This document shows, in pieces, positions 7,558-14,641 of a stretch of 18,017 nucleotides of DNA (position 1 is the first letter of the stretch; each line of letters begins with the position of its first letter). A program made the translations under genes and the position numbers. The notes below the pieces were generated by a model. The model was not told where the DNA came from and did not search any database. It was given only the letters and a program-made list of their open reading frames with translations. The stretch lies in assembly GCA_028749105.1 (NCBI GenBank), contig JAQUQF010000008.1, positions 1 through 18,017 of the forward strand, given 5' to 3'. This stretch comes from Acidobacteriota bacterium (GTDB lineage: Bacteria > Acidobacteriota > Aminicenantia > UBA2199).

Positions 7558-8181
7558 TCAGCGGAACTCCCTGCTGATGATGGTGATGTGCTCGGGGTAG
7601 GTGATGTCGCCCAGGGGGGTGGAAACGCTGGGTTGGGCATCAAGGGCAACGCGCGAGATGTCGCCGTTCTTGCCGCCGAGGGCCAGGGCCAGATTCAGCA
7701 GGTCGTCGTAGCCGCCCTGGCCGAAGAACTCGTAGAGGTCAAGCTCCAGGCGCAGGGGGATGACCGTCGACTGGCCGCTGCCGGGAATCTCCAGCGCTTT
7801 GTCGATGCCGCCGCTGATCGTGGGTTGGTCGTCGATGATCAGGCGCCAGTCGAAGCGGGTCAGGGTGGAGAGGGTGCGCGTCGTGCCGTTGGTGCCGTCG
7901 TTGGGGTTGCGCGCTTCGACGTTCAGCAGGAAACGGACCGGCAGGCGCTGGCTGCGGAAAGCGGCCAGGAGCTTGACGCCGTCGGCGATCGTGAAGTCCC
8001 GCAGCTGCGATTTATTGCTGATGCCGATCCCGGACAGGGAGAAATCGTTGATCCCCTGCAGGCGGAATTGCAGTTGCTTCAGGCTGGTCAGGGTGCGGAA
8101 CACGTCGCTCAATGACGCGCAGCCCTGGAACAGAAGAACGCTGAACAGGAGAAGGCATAGTGAAATTCTGGCTGGCTTCAT
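7558..8181 (-). CDS. LEA14-like (LEA_2) lipoprotein
   Basis: 207 residues. The N-terminus is a lipoprotein signal: basic MKPAR, a hydrophobic stretch, and the lipobox LFQGC with acylated C21. Residue +2 is alanine, so outer-membrane or envelope retention is possible. The rest resembles the LEA14/water-stress-and-hypersensitive-response fold: beta-rich, with the RFLLNVEARNPND stretch near residues 77-90 matching the family's NPN motif. No enzymatic motif is present, so the role is unknown. The ATG at 8181 was chosen because the upstream extension of the frame overlaps the small membrane-protein gene and lacks coding character, while this start gives a clean lipoprotein signal. No strong ribosome-binding site is visible. 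The stop of the upstream gene is only 14 nt away, so translational coupling is likely. Confidence 0.82.
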   Translation of the reverse strand: MKPARISLCLLLFSVLLFQGCASLSDVFRTLTSLKQLQFRLQGINDFSLSGIGISNKSQLRDFTIADGVKLLAAFRSQRLPVRFLLNVEARNPNDGTNGTTRTLSTLTRFDWRLIIDDQPTISGGIDKALEIPGSGQSTVIPLRLELDLYEFFGQGGYDDLLNLALALGGKNGDISRVALDAQPSVSTPLGDITYPEHITIISREFR

Positions 8182-8195
8182 GGGGCGCCCGGCGG

Positions 8196-8372
8196 TTACA
8201 GTTTTTTGAACAGGGTCGCCGCGATCAGCAGGGCAAAACCGGCCACCAGCAGGTGGACGGAGTAAGGAGCCAGCTCGTTGATGTGCAGGACGCCGAAATG
8301 CTGCAGGGCGCCGATGACGCCGATGATGACCGCCACCAGCCAGGTGGAAAACTTGGGAGCGCTTAGTTTCAT
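8196..8372 (-). CDS. Small two-helix membrane protein (58 aa)
   Basis: The frame from ATG 8372 to TAA 8198-8196 encodes 58 residues, beginning MKLSAPKFSTWLVAVIIGVIG and ending ATLFKKL. Two hydrophobic helices (about 10-25 and 38-54) are separated by a short polar loop with NELAPYS. AAGGGGGG lies a few bases before the ATG, and a strong promoter stands upstream. The pattern resembles short uncharacterised inner-membrane proteins found in many bacteria; no function is assigned. It is the first gene of a two-gene operon with the LEA14-like lipoprotein. Confidence 0.8.
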   Translation of the reverse strand: MKLSAPKFSTWLVAVIIGVIGALQHFGVLHINELAPYSVHLLVAGFALLIAATLFKKL

Positions 8373-8392
8373 GAATCCCCCCTTTTTCTTTT

Positions 8393-8421
8393 ATCGTAGG
8401 CGCATGAAAGCGAAAAGTCAA
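8393..8421 (-). promoter_or_regulatory. Promoter of the small membrane protein/lipoprotein operon
   Basis: Minus strand: TTGACT (8421-8416), 17-nt spacer, TACGAT (8398-8393). The start would be near 8386, about 14 nt before the ATG at 8372, with the AAGGGGGG ribosome-binding site just inside the transcript. Confidence 0.7.
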
Positions 8422-8469
8422 ATTGACCGCGTCGCGGCGGCAGGCCGGGGAAGCGAAAGGGAACGACAC

Positions 8470-8498
8470 TTTACTTTCGATCCATCGCTTGCTAAAAT
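8470..8498 (+). promoter_or_regulatory. Promoter of the rhomboid-RidA-ABC operon
   Basis: TTTACT (8470-8475), 17-nt spacer, TAAAAT (8493-8498) preceded by TGC, an extended -10 identical in its nine bases to that of the AspT-like gene. The start would be near 8505, 26 nt before the ATG at 8531. Confidence 0.65.
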
Positions 8499-8530
8499 GG
8501 GTCCTCTTTTTTAAAGGGGGATGCCGGGAC

Positions 8531-9283
8531 ATGTTCATTCCGCTGAAGGACTATAACCCGACGCGCCGGACGGCCGCGGTCGTCATCCTGATCATCCTGC
8601 TCAACGTTTCGGTCTTCGTCTACCAAAGCTACCTGTCGCGCGAGCACCTGCAGGAGCCCCTGCGCGCCTCCGGTCTGGAGCCATTGGCCTGGCCATCCAG
8701 CCTGGAATACTATGTGGTGAAGGACGGCCTGGTGCCGGCCGAGCTGGTGCAGGGGCGCAGCCTCGAGATCCCTCTCGGGACCGACGGCTCGGGCCGGACC
8801 GTCGCCTTCCAGCGCCGCACCTCGCCGCCGCTGAGCCTGCTGGCCTCGCTGTTCATGCACGGTTCCTGGCTGCACCTGCTGGGCAACATGCTGTTCCTGT
8901 GGATCTTCGGCAACAACATCGAAGACCGCCTGGGCCGGGTCAAATTCATCGCCTTCTACCTGCTGTGCGGTGTCGGCGCCAGCCTGGTCCATGTGCTGTT
9001 TAATTTGAATTCTTTGGTCCCGGTCATCGGCGCCAGCGGCGCCGTATCCGGCATCATGGGCGCATACCTGGCTCTCTTCCCCGTGGCGCGCGTCCGCACC
9101 CTGGTTTTTGTCTTTGTCTTTGTCACCACCATGGACGTGCCAGCCGCGGTTTTTTTGGGCATCTGGTTTCTCTTCCAGTTCCTCTCTTCCGGCGGAGGTT
9201 CGGGCATCGCCTGGCTGGCCCACGTCGGCGGGTTCATCCTGGGGTTCCTGTTGGTGAAGCTTTTTTTGACGGAAAAAAAATAG
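8531..9283 (+). CDS. Rhomboid-family intramembrane serine protease
   Basis: 250 residues with about six membrane helices. The catalytic dyad is visible: nucleophile S169 in GASG (167-170) and H231 in HVGGF near the C-terminus. The family's HGSWLHLLGNM stretch lies near 115-125 and its Asn is likely the oxyanion-hole residue. A large soluble loop (about 38-95) separates helices 1 and 2. It would cleave membrane proteins within or near the bilayer; no substrate can be named. The ATG at 8531 follows a GGGGG run 10 nt upstream, a loose but usable site. The last codons include a T7 run (9261-9267) and an A8 run (9273-9280) that could pair or cause slippage. ridA follows after 45 nt. Confidence 0.93.
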   Translation: MFIPLKDYNPTRRTAAVVILIILLNVSVFVYQSYLSREHLQEPLRASGLEPLAWPSSLEYYVVKDGLVPAELVQGRSLEIPLGTDGSGRTVAFQRRTSPPLSLLASLFMHGSWLHLLGNMLFLWIFGNNIEDRLGRVKFIAFYLLCGVGASLVHVLFNLNSLVPVIGASGAVSGIMGAYLALFPVARVRTLVFVFVFVTTMDVPAAVFLGIWFLFQFLSSGGGSGIAWLAHVGGFILGFLLVKLFLTEKK

Positions 9284-9328
9284 GCAAGCGAAATTGTACC
9301 ATGAACCTGAAGGACAAGGAGGCCCTTA

Positions 9329-9715
9329 ATGGAAAAACATGCCATCCAATCGGACCAGGCGCCCAAGGCGCTGGGGCCGTATTCCCAGGCCGTGCGCTGG
9401 GGAAATCTCCTCTTCATTTCCGGACAGGTGGGCATCGATCCCGCCAGCGGCAAGCTGGCCGAGGGCGGAGTTGAAGCCCAGGCGCACCAGGTCTTCAAGA
9501 ACCTGGAGGCGGTTCTGGCTGCGGCCGGGATCAACTGCCGCCGGCTGCTGAAGACCACGGTGTTCCTGAAGGACATGGCCCATTTCAAGGCCGTCAACGA
9601 AATCTACGCCGAACATGTGCCGCCGCCCTTTCCGGCCCGCGCCGCTGTGGCCGTGAAGGAGCTGCCCCTCGGGGCCGAAGTGGAGATCGAGGCTATCGCC
9701 GCCATGATGGATTGA
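9329..9715 (+). CDS. ridA: RidA (YjgF/YER057c/UK114) enamine/imine deaminase
   Basis: 128 residues, the standard family length. RidA hydrolyses reactive enamines/imines such as 2-aminoacrylate, made by PLP enzymes, and protects them from damage. The signature features are present: GPYSQAV (Y18), LFISGQVG, the VNEIYAEH region with N90, R104 in FPARAAVAV (the carboxylate-binding arginine, R105 in the usual numbering) and E120 in VEIEAIA. A perfect AAGGAGG (9316-9322) lies 6 nt before the ATG. It sits between the rhomboid and ABC genes, apparently in one operon. A PLP aminotransferase is encoded at 16659-17840, but not nearby. Confidence 0.97.
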   Translation: MEKHAIQSDQAPKALGPYSQAVRWGNLLFISGQVGIDPASGKLAEGGVEAQAHQVFKNLEAVLAAAGINCRRLLKTTVFLKDMAHFKAVNEIYAEHVPPPFPARAAVAVKELPLGAEVEIEAIAAMMD

Positions 9716-9736
9716 ACGGGCGGCCCGCCATTATCA

Positions 9737-10495
9737 ATGGCTGTCCTGCAGGCGGAAGGCATCCGGGTTGAAAAGGCTGCGCCGGGCTGTCCCGGCGCTT
9801 CGCCGCTGCTGCGCGGCATTGACCTCGATCTTCCCGAAGGACAGATCACGGTGCTGCTGGGGGAGACGGGGGCGGGCAAGACCCTCTTGGCCAGAGCCTT
9901 GGCCGGGCTCCTGCCCGACGGGCTGCGGATCGCTTGCGGACGGATCCTCTTCCGCGGGCGGGCGCTGGATTCCCCGGCGGCGTGGGCCGGCGTCCGCGGC
10001 CGGGGGATCTTCTATGCCCCGCAGAACGCCGCGGCCAGCTTCAACCCGGTCCTGACCATCGGCAGGCAGGTCCGCGAGTGCAGCCGCATCAGCGAGAGCG
10101 AACTCGAGGAGCTGCTTGTCCGCCTGGGCTTCGCCGACCCCGGCCGCATTCTGCGCTCCTTTCCCCACGCCTTGAGCGGCGGCGAGAACCAGCGCTGCCT
10201 GCTGGTCCTGGCGCTGGCCGCTTGCCCCGCCGTGCTGATCCTGGACGAACCGACAGCCGAGATCGATGCCGCCGCCCACGATGAATTCGTCAGGGTCCTG
10301 CTCTCGTATCAGCGCCGCCGTTCCCGGACTGTCCTGCTGATTTCCCACCACCTGGGCTTTGTCCGCGACATCGCCGCGAAACTCTGCATCATGTGCCGGG
10401 GCGAGATGATCGCCGCCGGCGATCCCCAGGCCGTTCTTGCTGCCCCCGGCCACCCGGTTGCCAGGGAGATCGCCGCCTACATGGCGGCGGAATGA
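9737..10495 (+). CDS. ABC transporter ATPase, OppD/DppD-like
   Basis: 252 residues. Nucleotide-binding motifs are complete: Walker A GETGAGKT (42-49), Q-loop Q96 in YAPQNAAASFNPV, signature LSGGE (146-150), Walker B LILDE with E171, and switch H204 in ISHH. The PQNAAASFNPV stretch and the AAPGHPVAREI end are like peptide/nickel (Opp/Dpp/Nik) importers, but the usual 60-80-residue C-terminal oligo_HPY extension is missing. The protein would power import together with the next gene product. No permease or binding-protein gene is visible within the window, so the membrane partner must be elsewhere. The ATG follows ridA by 21 nt with no clear ribosome-binding site; the spacer contains a short GGGC/GCCC inverted repeat. 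Confidence 0.9.
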   Translation: MAVLQAEGIRVEKAAPGCPGASPLLRGIDLDLPEGQITVLLGETGAGKTLLARALAGLLPDGLRIACGRILFRGRALDSPAAWAGVRGRGIFYAPQNAAASFNPVLTIGRQVRECSRISESELEELLVRLGFADPGRILRSFPHALSGGENQRCLLVLALAACPAVLILDEPTAEIDAAAHDEFVRVLLSYQRRRSRTVLLISHHLGFVRDIAAKLCIMCRGEMIAAGDPQAVLAAPGHPVAREIAAYMAAE

Positions 10496-11178
10496 TGGAC
10501 GTCCGCTTCCGCCTGCGCGCGGTTCGCAAGACCTATCGCGGCTGCCGGCCCGGCAAGGTCGTGACCGCCCTTGCCGGCGTGGACCTGGATATCCACGCCG
10601 GGCAAGTCAATGCCCTGCTGGGGCGTTCGGGTGCCGGCAAATCGACGCTGGCCAGGATCGTCATCGGCTTCGAGGCGCCTGACAGCGGCGAGGTGCTCTA
10701 TTTGGGCCGGCCTCTTTCCGAGGCCCCGGCGTACGATTTCCGCCGCCGCAACCAGATGGTGTTCCAGAACCCCTGCCTCGCCGTAAACCCGCTGTTCACC
10801 GTCGAGATGGTCATCGGCGAACCGCTGCGCATTGCAGGGGTGCGCAATGCCGCTGCCAGGATCCGGGAGGTCATGGAGTGGCTGGAATTGCCCCGCGCGT
10901 GCGCGGGGCGGCTGCCCCATGAATTGTCGGGAGGCGAGCTGCAGCGCGTGGCGCTGGCGCGGGCCCTCATCCTGGAGCCGGAATTCCTGGTGCTTGACGA
11001 GCCCTTTTCCGCACTTGACGACCTGACCGCCATGAAGATTCTGCTGCTGCTGAAAGGGCTATTCCGGCGCCTGCGCCTGGGAGCCCTGTTCGTCAGCCAC
11101 CATCCGCGCCACGTACGCGCGCTGGCCGACCACGTGGCTGTTTTGGAGAAGGGAAGGCTGCTGCCATCCGCTTCATAG
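10492..11178 (+). CDS. ABC transporter ATPase, OppF/DppF-like
   Basis: 228 residues, the partner ATPase of the preceding gene. Walker A is GRSGAGKS (44-51), Q-loop Q92 in FQNPCLAVNP, signature LSGGE (145-149), Walker B LVLDE with E170, D-loop SALDD and switch H203 in VSHH. FQNP-x4-NP is the Opp/Dpp/Nik subfamily pattern. The ATG at 10492 overlaps the upstream stop codon in ATGA, implying coupled translation; a second ATG at 10495 is also possible. Like its partner it lacks the C-terminal oligo_HPY segment. Together the two would form an asymmetric ATPase dimer on a peptide- or metal-type permease. The operon ends here, convergent with the isomerase gene and with a 26-nt gap lacking any intrinsic terminator. 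Confidence 0.9.
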   Translation: MMDVRFRLRAVRKTYRGCRPGKVVTALAGVDLDIHAGQVNALLGRSGAGKSTLARIVIGFEAPDSGEVLYLGRPLSEAPAYDFRRRNQMVFQNPCLAVNPLFTVEMVIGEPLRIAGVRNAAARIREVMEWLELPRACAGRLPHELSGGELQRVALARALILEPEFLVLDEPFSALDDLTAMKILLLLKGLFRRLRLGALFVSHHPRHVRALADHVAVLEKGRLLPSAS

Positions 11179-11204
11179 GCCCTGGATGTATCAATTCGGG
11201 AGAG

Positions 11205-11990
11205 TCAATGTCGGGAAATTCGTTTGCGTTGGAAATTGCTTTTGTAGTAGGCGATTGAGGCAACCTGGGATTCGGCCGATTTGGGCTCCAGAGTGATGGA
11301 AAAGGGACAGGATAGAGAGGCGATCGCCGCCTTGGCGGCATGCCAGTCGATGCTGCCGCTGCCCATGGCCAGATGGTCGTCGTGGTCGCCGCGGTTGTCG
11401 TGCAGGTGGAAGTGGATGTGCCCCTGCGGGGAGAGATAGAACAGCCACTCCTCGAAGGGGATGCGGGCGAAAACGTGGTGGTGACCGAAGTCGAAGCAAT
11501 GGACCAGGCGCGGGCTGGCCGCTTTTTTCATGAGCTGCAGCACGATATGGGGGGTCGGCTCGGCGATATTCTCCAGGGCGATGAGCGGGCCGTCATGTTC
11601 GGCAAGCAGCGTCATAAAGAAAGCAGCGGCGCGCTCCAGCCACTGCGGGACCTGCTGGCGGTAGTAGATGGGATCATAATTGAAATGCATGACCACCAGC
11701 GTGCTCCCCAGTTCGGCGGCGATGGCCATGACCCGCCGCATTTTATCCAGGCTGAGGAGGCGCACGTCGTCGTCGGCAGCCCCGGGCCAGACGTCCATGA
11801 ACGGGGCATGGACGGTGTGGCCGCGGAAGCCGCGGAGTATCCTGCGGAAATCGGCGACGGTCCGCGGGGTGAAGTCGCGGATGCGTTCGGCCTTGATGTA
11901 GATCTCGGGGCCGGCCCCGCAGGCGGCGATGGCATCGGCCTCGTCGGCCAGGCGCTCGCCGGCGACGCGGATGAACAGGTCGTCAAACAT
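11205..11990 (-). CDS. Sugar isomerase/epimerase-like TIM-barrel protein (AP endonuclease 2 superfamily)
   Basis: 261 residues with the metal-ligand pattern of the xylose isomerase-like/endonuclease IV superfamily: H61 in HAPF, H102 in VVMHFN, E140 in IALENIAE, D167 and following histidines in CFDFGHHH, the HFHLHDNRGDHDDH cluster (193-206) and E235 in ITLEPKS. A divalent-metal-dependent sugar or sugar-phosphate epimerase/isomerase is most likely. Endonuclease IV activity is less likely because the length and motifs fit the broad family better; the substrate is unknown. Its ATG overlaps the end of the histidine kinase gene by 8 nt (11983-11990), so the two are translated together. The basic KRKRISRH-like tail is poorly conserved in appearance. 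Confidence 0.85.
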   Translation of the reverse strand: MFDDLFIRVAGERLADEADAIAACGAGPEIYIKAERIRDFTPRTVADFRRILRGFRGHTVHAPFMDVWPGAADDDVRLLSLDKMRRVMAIAAELGSTLVVMHFNYDPIYYRQQVPQWLERAAAFFMTLLAEHDGPLIALENIAEPTPHIVLQLMKKAASPRLVHCFDFGHHHVFARIPFEEWLFYLSPQGHIHFHLHDNRGDHDDHLAMGSGSIDWHAAKAAIASLSCPFSITLEPKSAESQVASIAYYKSNFQRKRISRH

Positions 11991-14586
11991 CGCGCCCGCC
12001 CAGGAGCCTGTTGACCTGGTAGGACAACTGCTCGGTCTTGAACGGCTTGGGGATGTAATGGCCGATTTTTTCTTTGAATATGTCCGTTTCCAGGTATTCC
12101 CGGCCGTAGCCGCTGGCGATCAGGATCTTGACCTCCGGCCGCAGCTCGCGCAGGATCCTGAAGACCTTCTCCCCGGTGATGCCCGGCATCTCGATGTCCA
12201 GGATGACCAGGGAGATCTCGGCGGCGTTCTTCTTGAACACCTCGATCCCCTCGGTGCCGTCGGCGGCCGTCAGGCAGTTCAGCCCTAAGGTCTTGAGCAT
12301 GTCGCAGCCGATCTCGCGCACCACCTCCTCGTCGTCGATGAGCAGCACCAGCCCCTCGAGGGGGGCGGCGGCGGGCGCTTTCTCCACTTGCGGGGAGGAC
12401 TTGTACATCGCCTCCTCGTACACGGGCAGCAGGATGGAGAAGGTGGCGCCGCGCCCGATGTCCGAATCCAGCTCGATGCGGCCGTTGTAATCCTGGATGA
12501 TCTCGCGGACGATGGCCAGGCCCAGGCCCGTGCCGCGTCCCTGGCCCTTGGTGGTGAAGAAGGGCTCGAAGATCTTTTTCTGGTTCTCGCGGCTGATGCC
12601 GCCGCCATTGTCGCTGATCTCGATCATGGCGTACTTCCCGTCCAGCAGGTTGTTCTGGTTGCTGATCTCGACCATGTCGGTGCGCAGGCGGATGATGGGG
12701 CGCGCGACGTTTTCCAGGGCATCGCGGGCGTTGACGATCAGGTTGATCAGGATCTGCGAGATCTTGGTCTTGTCGGCCCGCAGCAGGATCTGGCTCTCGT
12801 ACAGCTGGATGTCCAGATTGATGGCCTTGATGTTGATGGCCAGGAAATCGAGGGATTCCTTGATCAGGTCGTTGAGGCTGAGGATCTCTTTTTCGGCCAT
12901 CTTTTTGCGCGAGAAGTTCAACAACTGGTTGATCAGGGTGGAGGCCCGCTCGCTGGAGGTGATGATGGTGGAGACGTATTTCTGCACCTTGGGGTTGTCG
13001 GCGACCTTCTTCTCCAGCAGCGAGGCGTAGCCCATGATGCCGCTCAGCAGGTTGTTGAAGTCGTGGATGATGTGGCTGGTCAGCAGGCCGAGAGACTCCA
13101 TCTTCTGGGCATGGATCAGAGAGGACTCGAGCTTCTTCAGGGCCGACACGTCCTCGATGTGAATGACCACGCCGCTCTGCTCGGTGGTGACCGGATAGAG
13201 GGTCAGGTTGGTGATCTTGAAGTCCTCCTCGCCGATGAAGATCTGCTCGTCGTTGAGGTAGATGGTTTTCTTCAGGATCATGACCTCGTTGATCACGTCT
13301 TTGTACTTGTCGAACAGGGGCAGCAGGGAGAAGAGGCTTTTGCCGAAGGCGCCGGCGAACGGGACGCCCAGGATCTTCTCGGCCGCCGAGTTCCAGGTGG
13401 TGATCAGGCCGTGCTCGTTGATGGAGATCACCGCGTAGGGGCTGGCGTTGATCAGCTTCTGCATGAAGCCCTGCAGCGTGCGCAGCTGGGTGGTCAGGCT
13501 GCGCCACTCGGAGATGTCGCGCAGCATGATGATGCCGCCGATGATGGTGTTGCGGCTTTTCAGCGGCTCCACGATCAGGTCGACATAGTTCTCTTTCTCC
13601 AGGACCGGGCTGAGCGTGTTGATGCGGTGCACGCTGTTGCCGCCCTCCAGCACGCTGCGCACCAATTCGTCGAAGCCGCTTTCGATGGATTTCTTGGCCA
13701 GGATGGCCGTGAGGTTCTGGCCGATGATGGGGGCGTTGCCGGCCTGGATGAGATCGCGCCCCCGCTTGTTGATGAAGGTGACGCGCAGCCGGCGGTCGAC
13801 GATGATGATCATCTCCGGGATCGACTGAAAGATCTGCCGCGAAAACAGGATCTGGTTCTTCAGGTCGATCTCCGCCTTCTTGCGCTTGCTGATGTCGGTG
13901 ATGACCACCAGGTAGCCGCTGAGCTTGCCGTGGATGTCGCGGATCTTGGAGAGGGAGAGGGAAACGTCGATCTTTTCCCCGGTCCTCAGCGTCAGCGTGG
14001 TCTCCCGGTCGGCGCTGTGCTCGTTGTCCTTCAGCTCCGCCGCGACTTCACGGATGAATTTTCTTTCAAAAAAATCACGGGCGCGAAGTCCCCGGATGGC
14101 GTCCTTCTCGATCTGGAGCCTTTTCAGGCCGAATTCGTTGATGAAGGTCGGCTGCAGCCGTTGGCCCGTGGCAATGACCATGGACTGCGAGGTCTGCATC
14201 AGCTTTTCCAGTTGTTCCTTCGCTTCCCCGGCCTCGCCGGTCTTTTCGCGCAGCAGGGAGAACAATGCTTCCATTTCGGCGAAGATCGCGCCGGTCTCAT
14301 TGAAAAGCGGCTGCCGGCGCGGCAGGGCCCGGGTGCTGCCCTTTTGCCGGAACTGCAGCAGGCGGTCGTGGATTTGCGCGAACGGCTTTATGATCGCTGC
14401 GTTGAGGAAAAAGAAGAGCAGCACCATGAAGACGAGCAGGACCAGGGCGTTGAATAAATGGGGCGCCAGGCTCGAGCGGTTCGGTCCATTCTTGAAAAGA
14501 AAATCGTGGGACCAATACTGGATGGCCGCTATGAAGGCAAAACAGATCAGCAGGGTGACGAGAAGCTTTAGGGAAAGTTTTTTCAT
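11983..14586 (-). CDS. Hybrid sensor histidine kinase: two TM helices, three PAS, HisKA/HATPase, receiver
   Basis: 867 residues from ATG 14586. Two membrane helices (about 5-22 and 45-66) enclose a periplasmic loop of only about 22 residues. Three PAS domains follow (about 125-235, 250-360, 375-485), so sensing is likely cytoplasmic. The kinase core has H508 in HIIHDFNNLL as phosphoacceptor, an N-box with N615/N619, DNGGG (659-663), FEPFFTTKGQGRGTGLGLAIV (about 673-693), and then a receiver with DDEE (751-754), phosphoacceptor D797 in VILDIEMPG and K847 in YIPKPF. Phosphate could pass from the receiver to an outside HPt or response regulator, since no output domain is present. A GTG frame start at 14616 would add ten residues; ATG is preferred because MKKLSLKLL is a natural signal-anchor start. 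It overlaps the isomerase gene downstream by 8 nt. Confidence 0.92.
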   Translation of the reverse strand: MKKLSLKLLVTLLICFAFIAAIQYWSHDFLFKNGPNRSSLAPHLFNALVLLVFMVLLFFFLNAAIIKPFAQIHDRLLQFRQKGSTRALPRRQPLFNETGAIFAEMEALFSLLREKTGEAGEAKEQLEKLMQTSQSMVIATGQRLQPTFINEFGLKRLQIEKDAIRGLRARDFFERKFIREVAAELKDNEHSADRETTLTLRTGEKIDVSLSLSKIRDIHGKLSGYLVVITDISKRKKAEIDLKNQILFSRQIFQSIPEMIIIVDRRLRVTFINKRGRDLIQAGNAPIIGQNLTAILAKKSIESGFDELVRSVLEGGNSVHRINTLSPVLEKENYVDLIVEPLKSRNTIIGGIIMLRDISEWRSLTTQLRTLQGFMQKLINASPYAVISINEHGLITTWNSAAEKILGVPFAGAFGKSLFSLLPLFDKYKDVINEVMILKKTIYLNDEQIFIGEEDFKITNLTLYPVTTEQSGVVIHIEDVSALKKLESSLIHAQKMESLGLLTSHIIHDFNNLLSGIMGYASLLEKKVADNPKVQKYVSTIITSSERASTLINQLLNFSRKKMAEKEILSLNDLIKESLDFLAINIKAINLDIQLYESQILLRADKTKISQILINLIVNARDALENVARPIIRLRTDMVEISNQNNLLDGKYAMIEISDNGGGISRENQKKIFEPFFTTKGQGRGTGLGLAIVREIIQDYNGRIELDSDIGRGATFSILLPVYEEAMYKSSPQVEKAPAAAPLEGLVLLIDDEEVVREIGCDMLKTLGLNCLTAADGTEGIEVFKKNAAEISLVILDIEMPGITGEKVFRILRELRPEVKILIASGYGREYLETDIFKEKIGHYIPKPFKTEQLSYQVNRLLGGRDV

Positions 14587-14592
14587 CGGGTT

Positions 14593-14612
14593 GGGGGCTG
14601 GTGCCCGCCCCC
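14593..14612 (-). other. GC hairpin just before the kinase start
   Basis: GGGGGC (14612-14607 on the minus strand) and GCCCCC (14598-14593) form a 6-bp all-GC stem with an 8-nt loop, ending 6 bases before the kinase ATG. There is no T-tract. It could limit ribosome access, as no clear ribosome-binding site is visible for this gene. Confidence 0.35.
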
Positions 14613-14641
14613 GCACGGGATGCGCGCCATGTCGGGCGCCG

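Noticed and set aside
8182..8538. N-terminal extension of the lipoprotein frame to 8538
   Set aside because: The extension overlaps the 58-residue membrane-protein gene and its promoter and is arginine/proline-rich. The clean signal peptide begins at 8181.
9261..9280. T7/A8 pairable run at the end of the rhomboid gene as a terminator
   Set aside because: The stem is only A-T pairs and is not followed by a T-tract in the right place; ridA follows closely in the same direction. Noted only as a possible slippage site.
11612..13507. 631-residue minus-strand frame in another phase of the kinase gene
   Set aside because: Same strand as the kinase but out of frame, rich in R, P, H and Q without any domain; a shadow of high-GC third positions.
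12388..14457. 689-residue open frame on the plus strand
   Set aside because: It is antisense to the histidine kinase, whose domains and motifs are complete. Its composition (rich in D, V, L, Q, G repeats) is the mirror of GC-ended codons.
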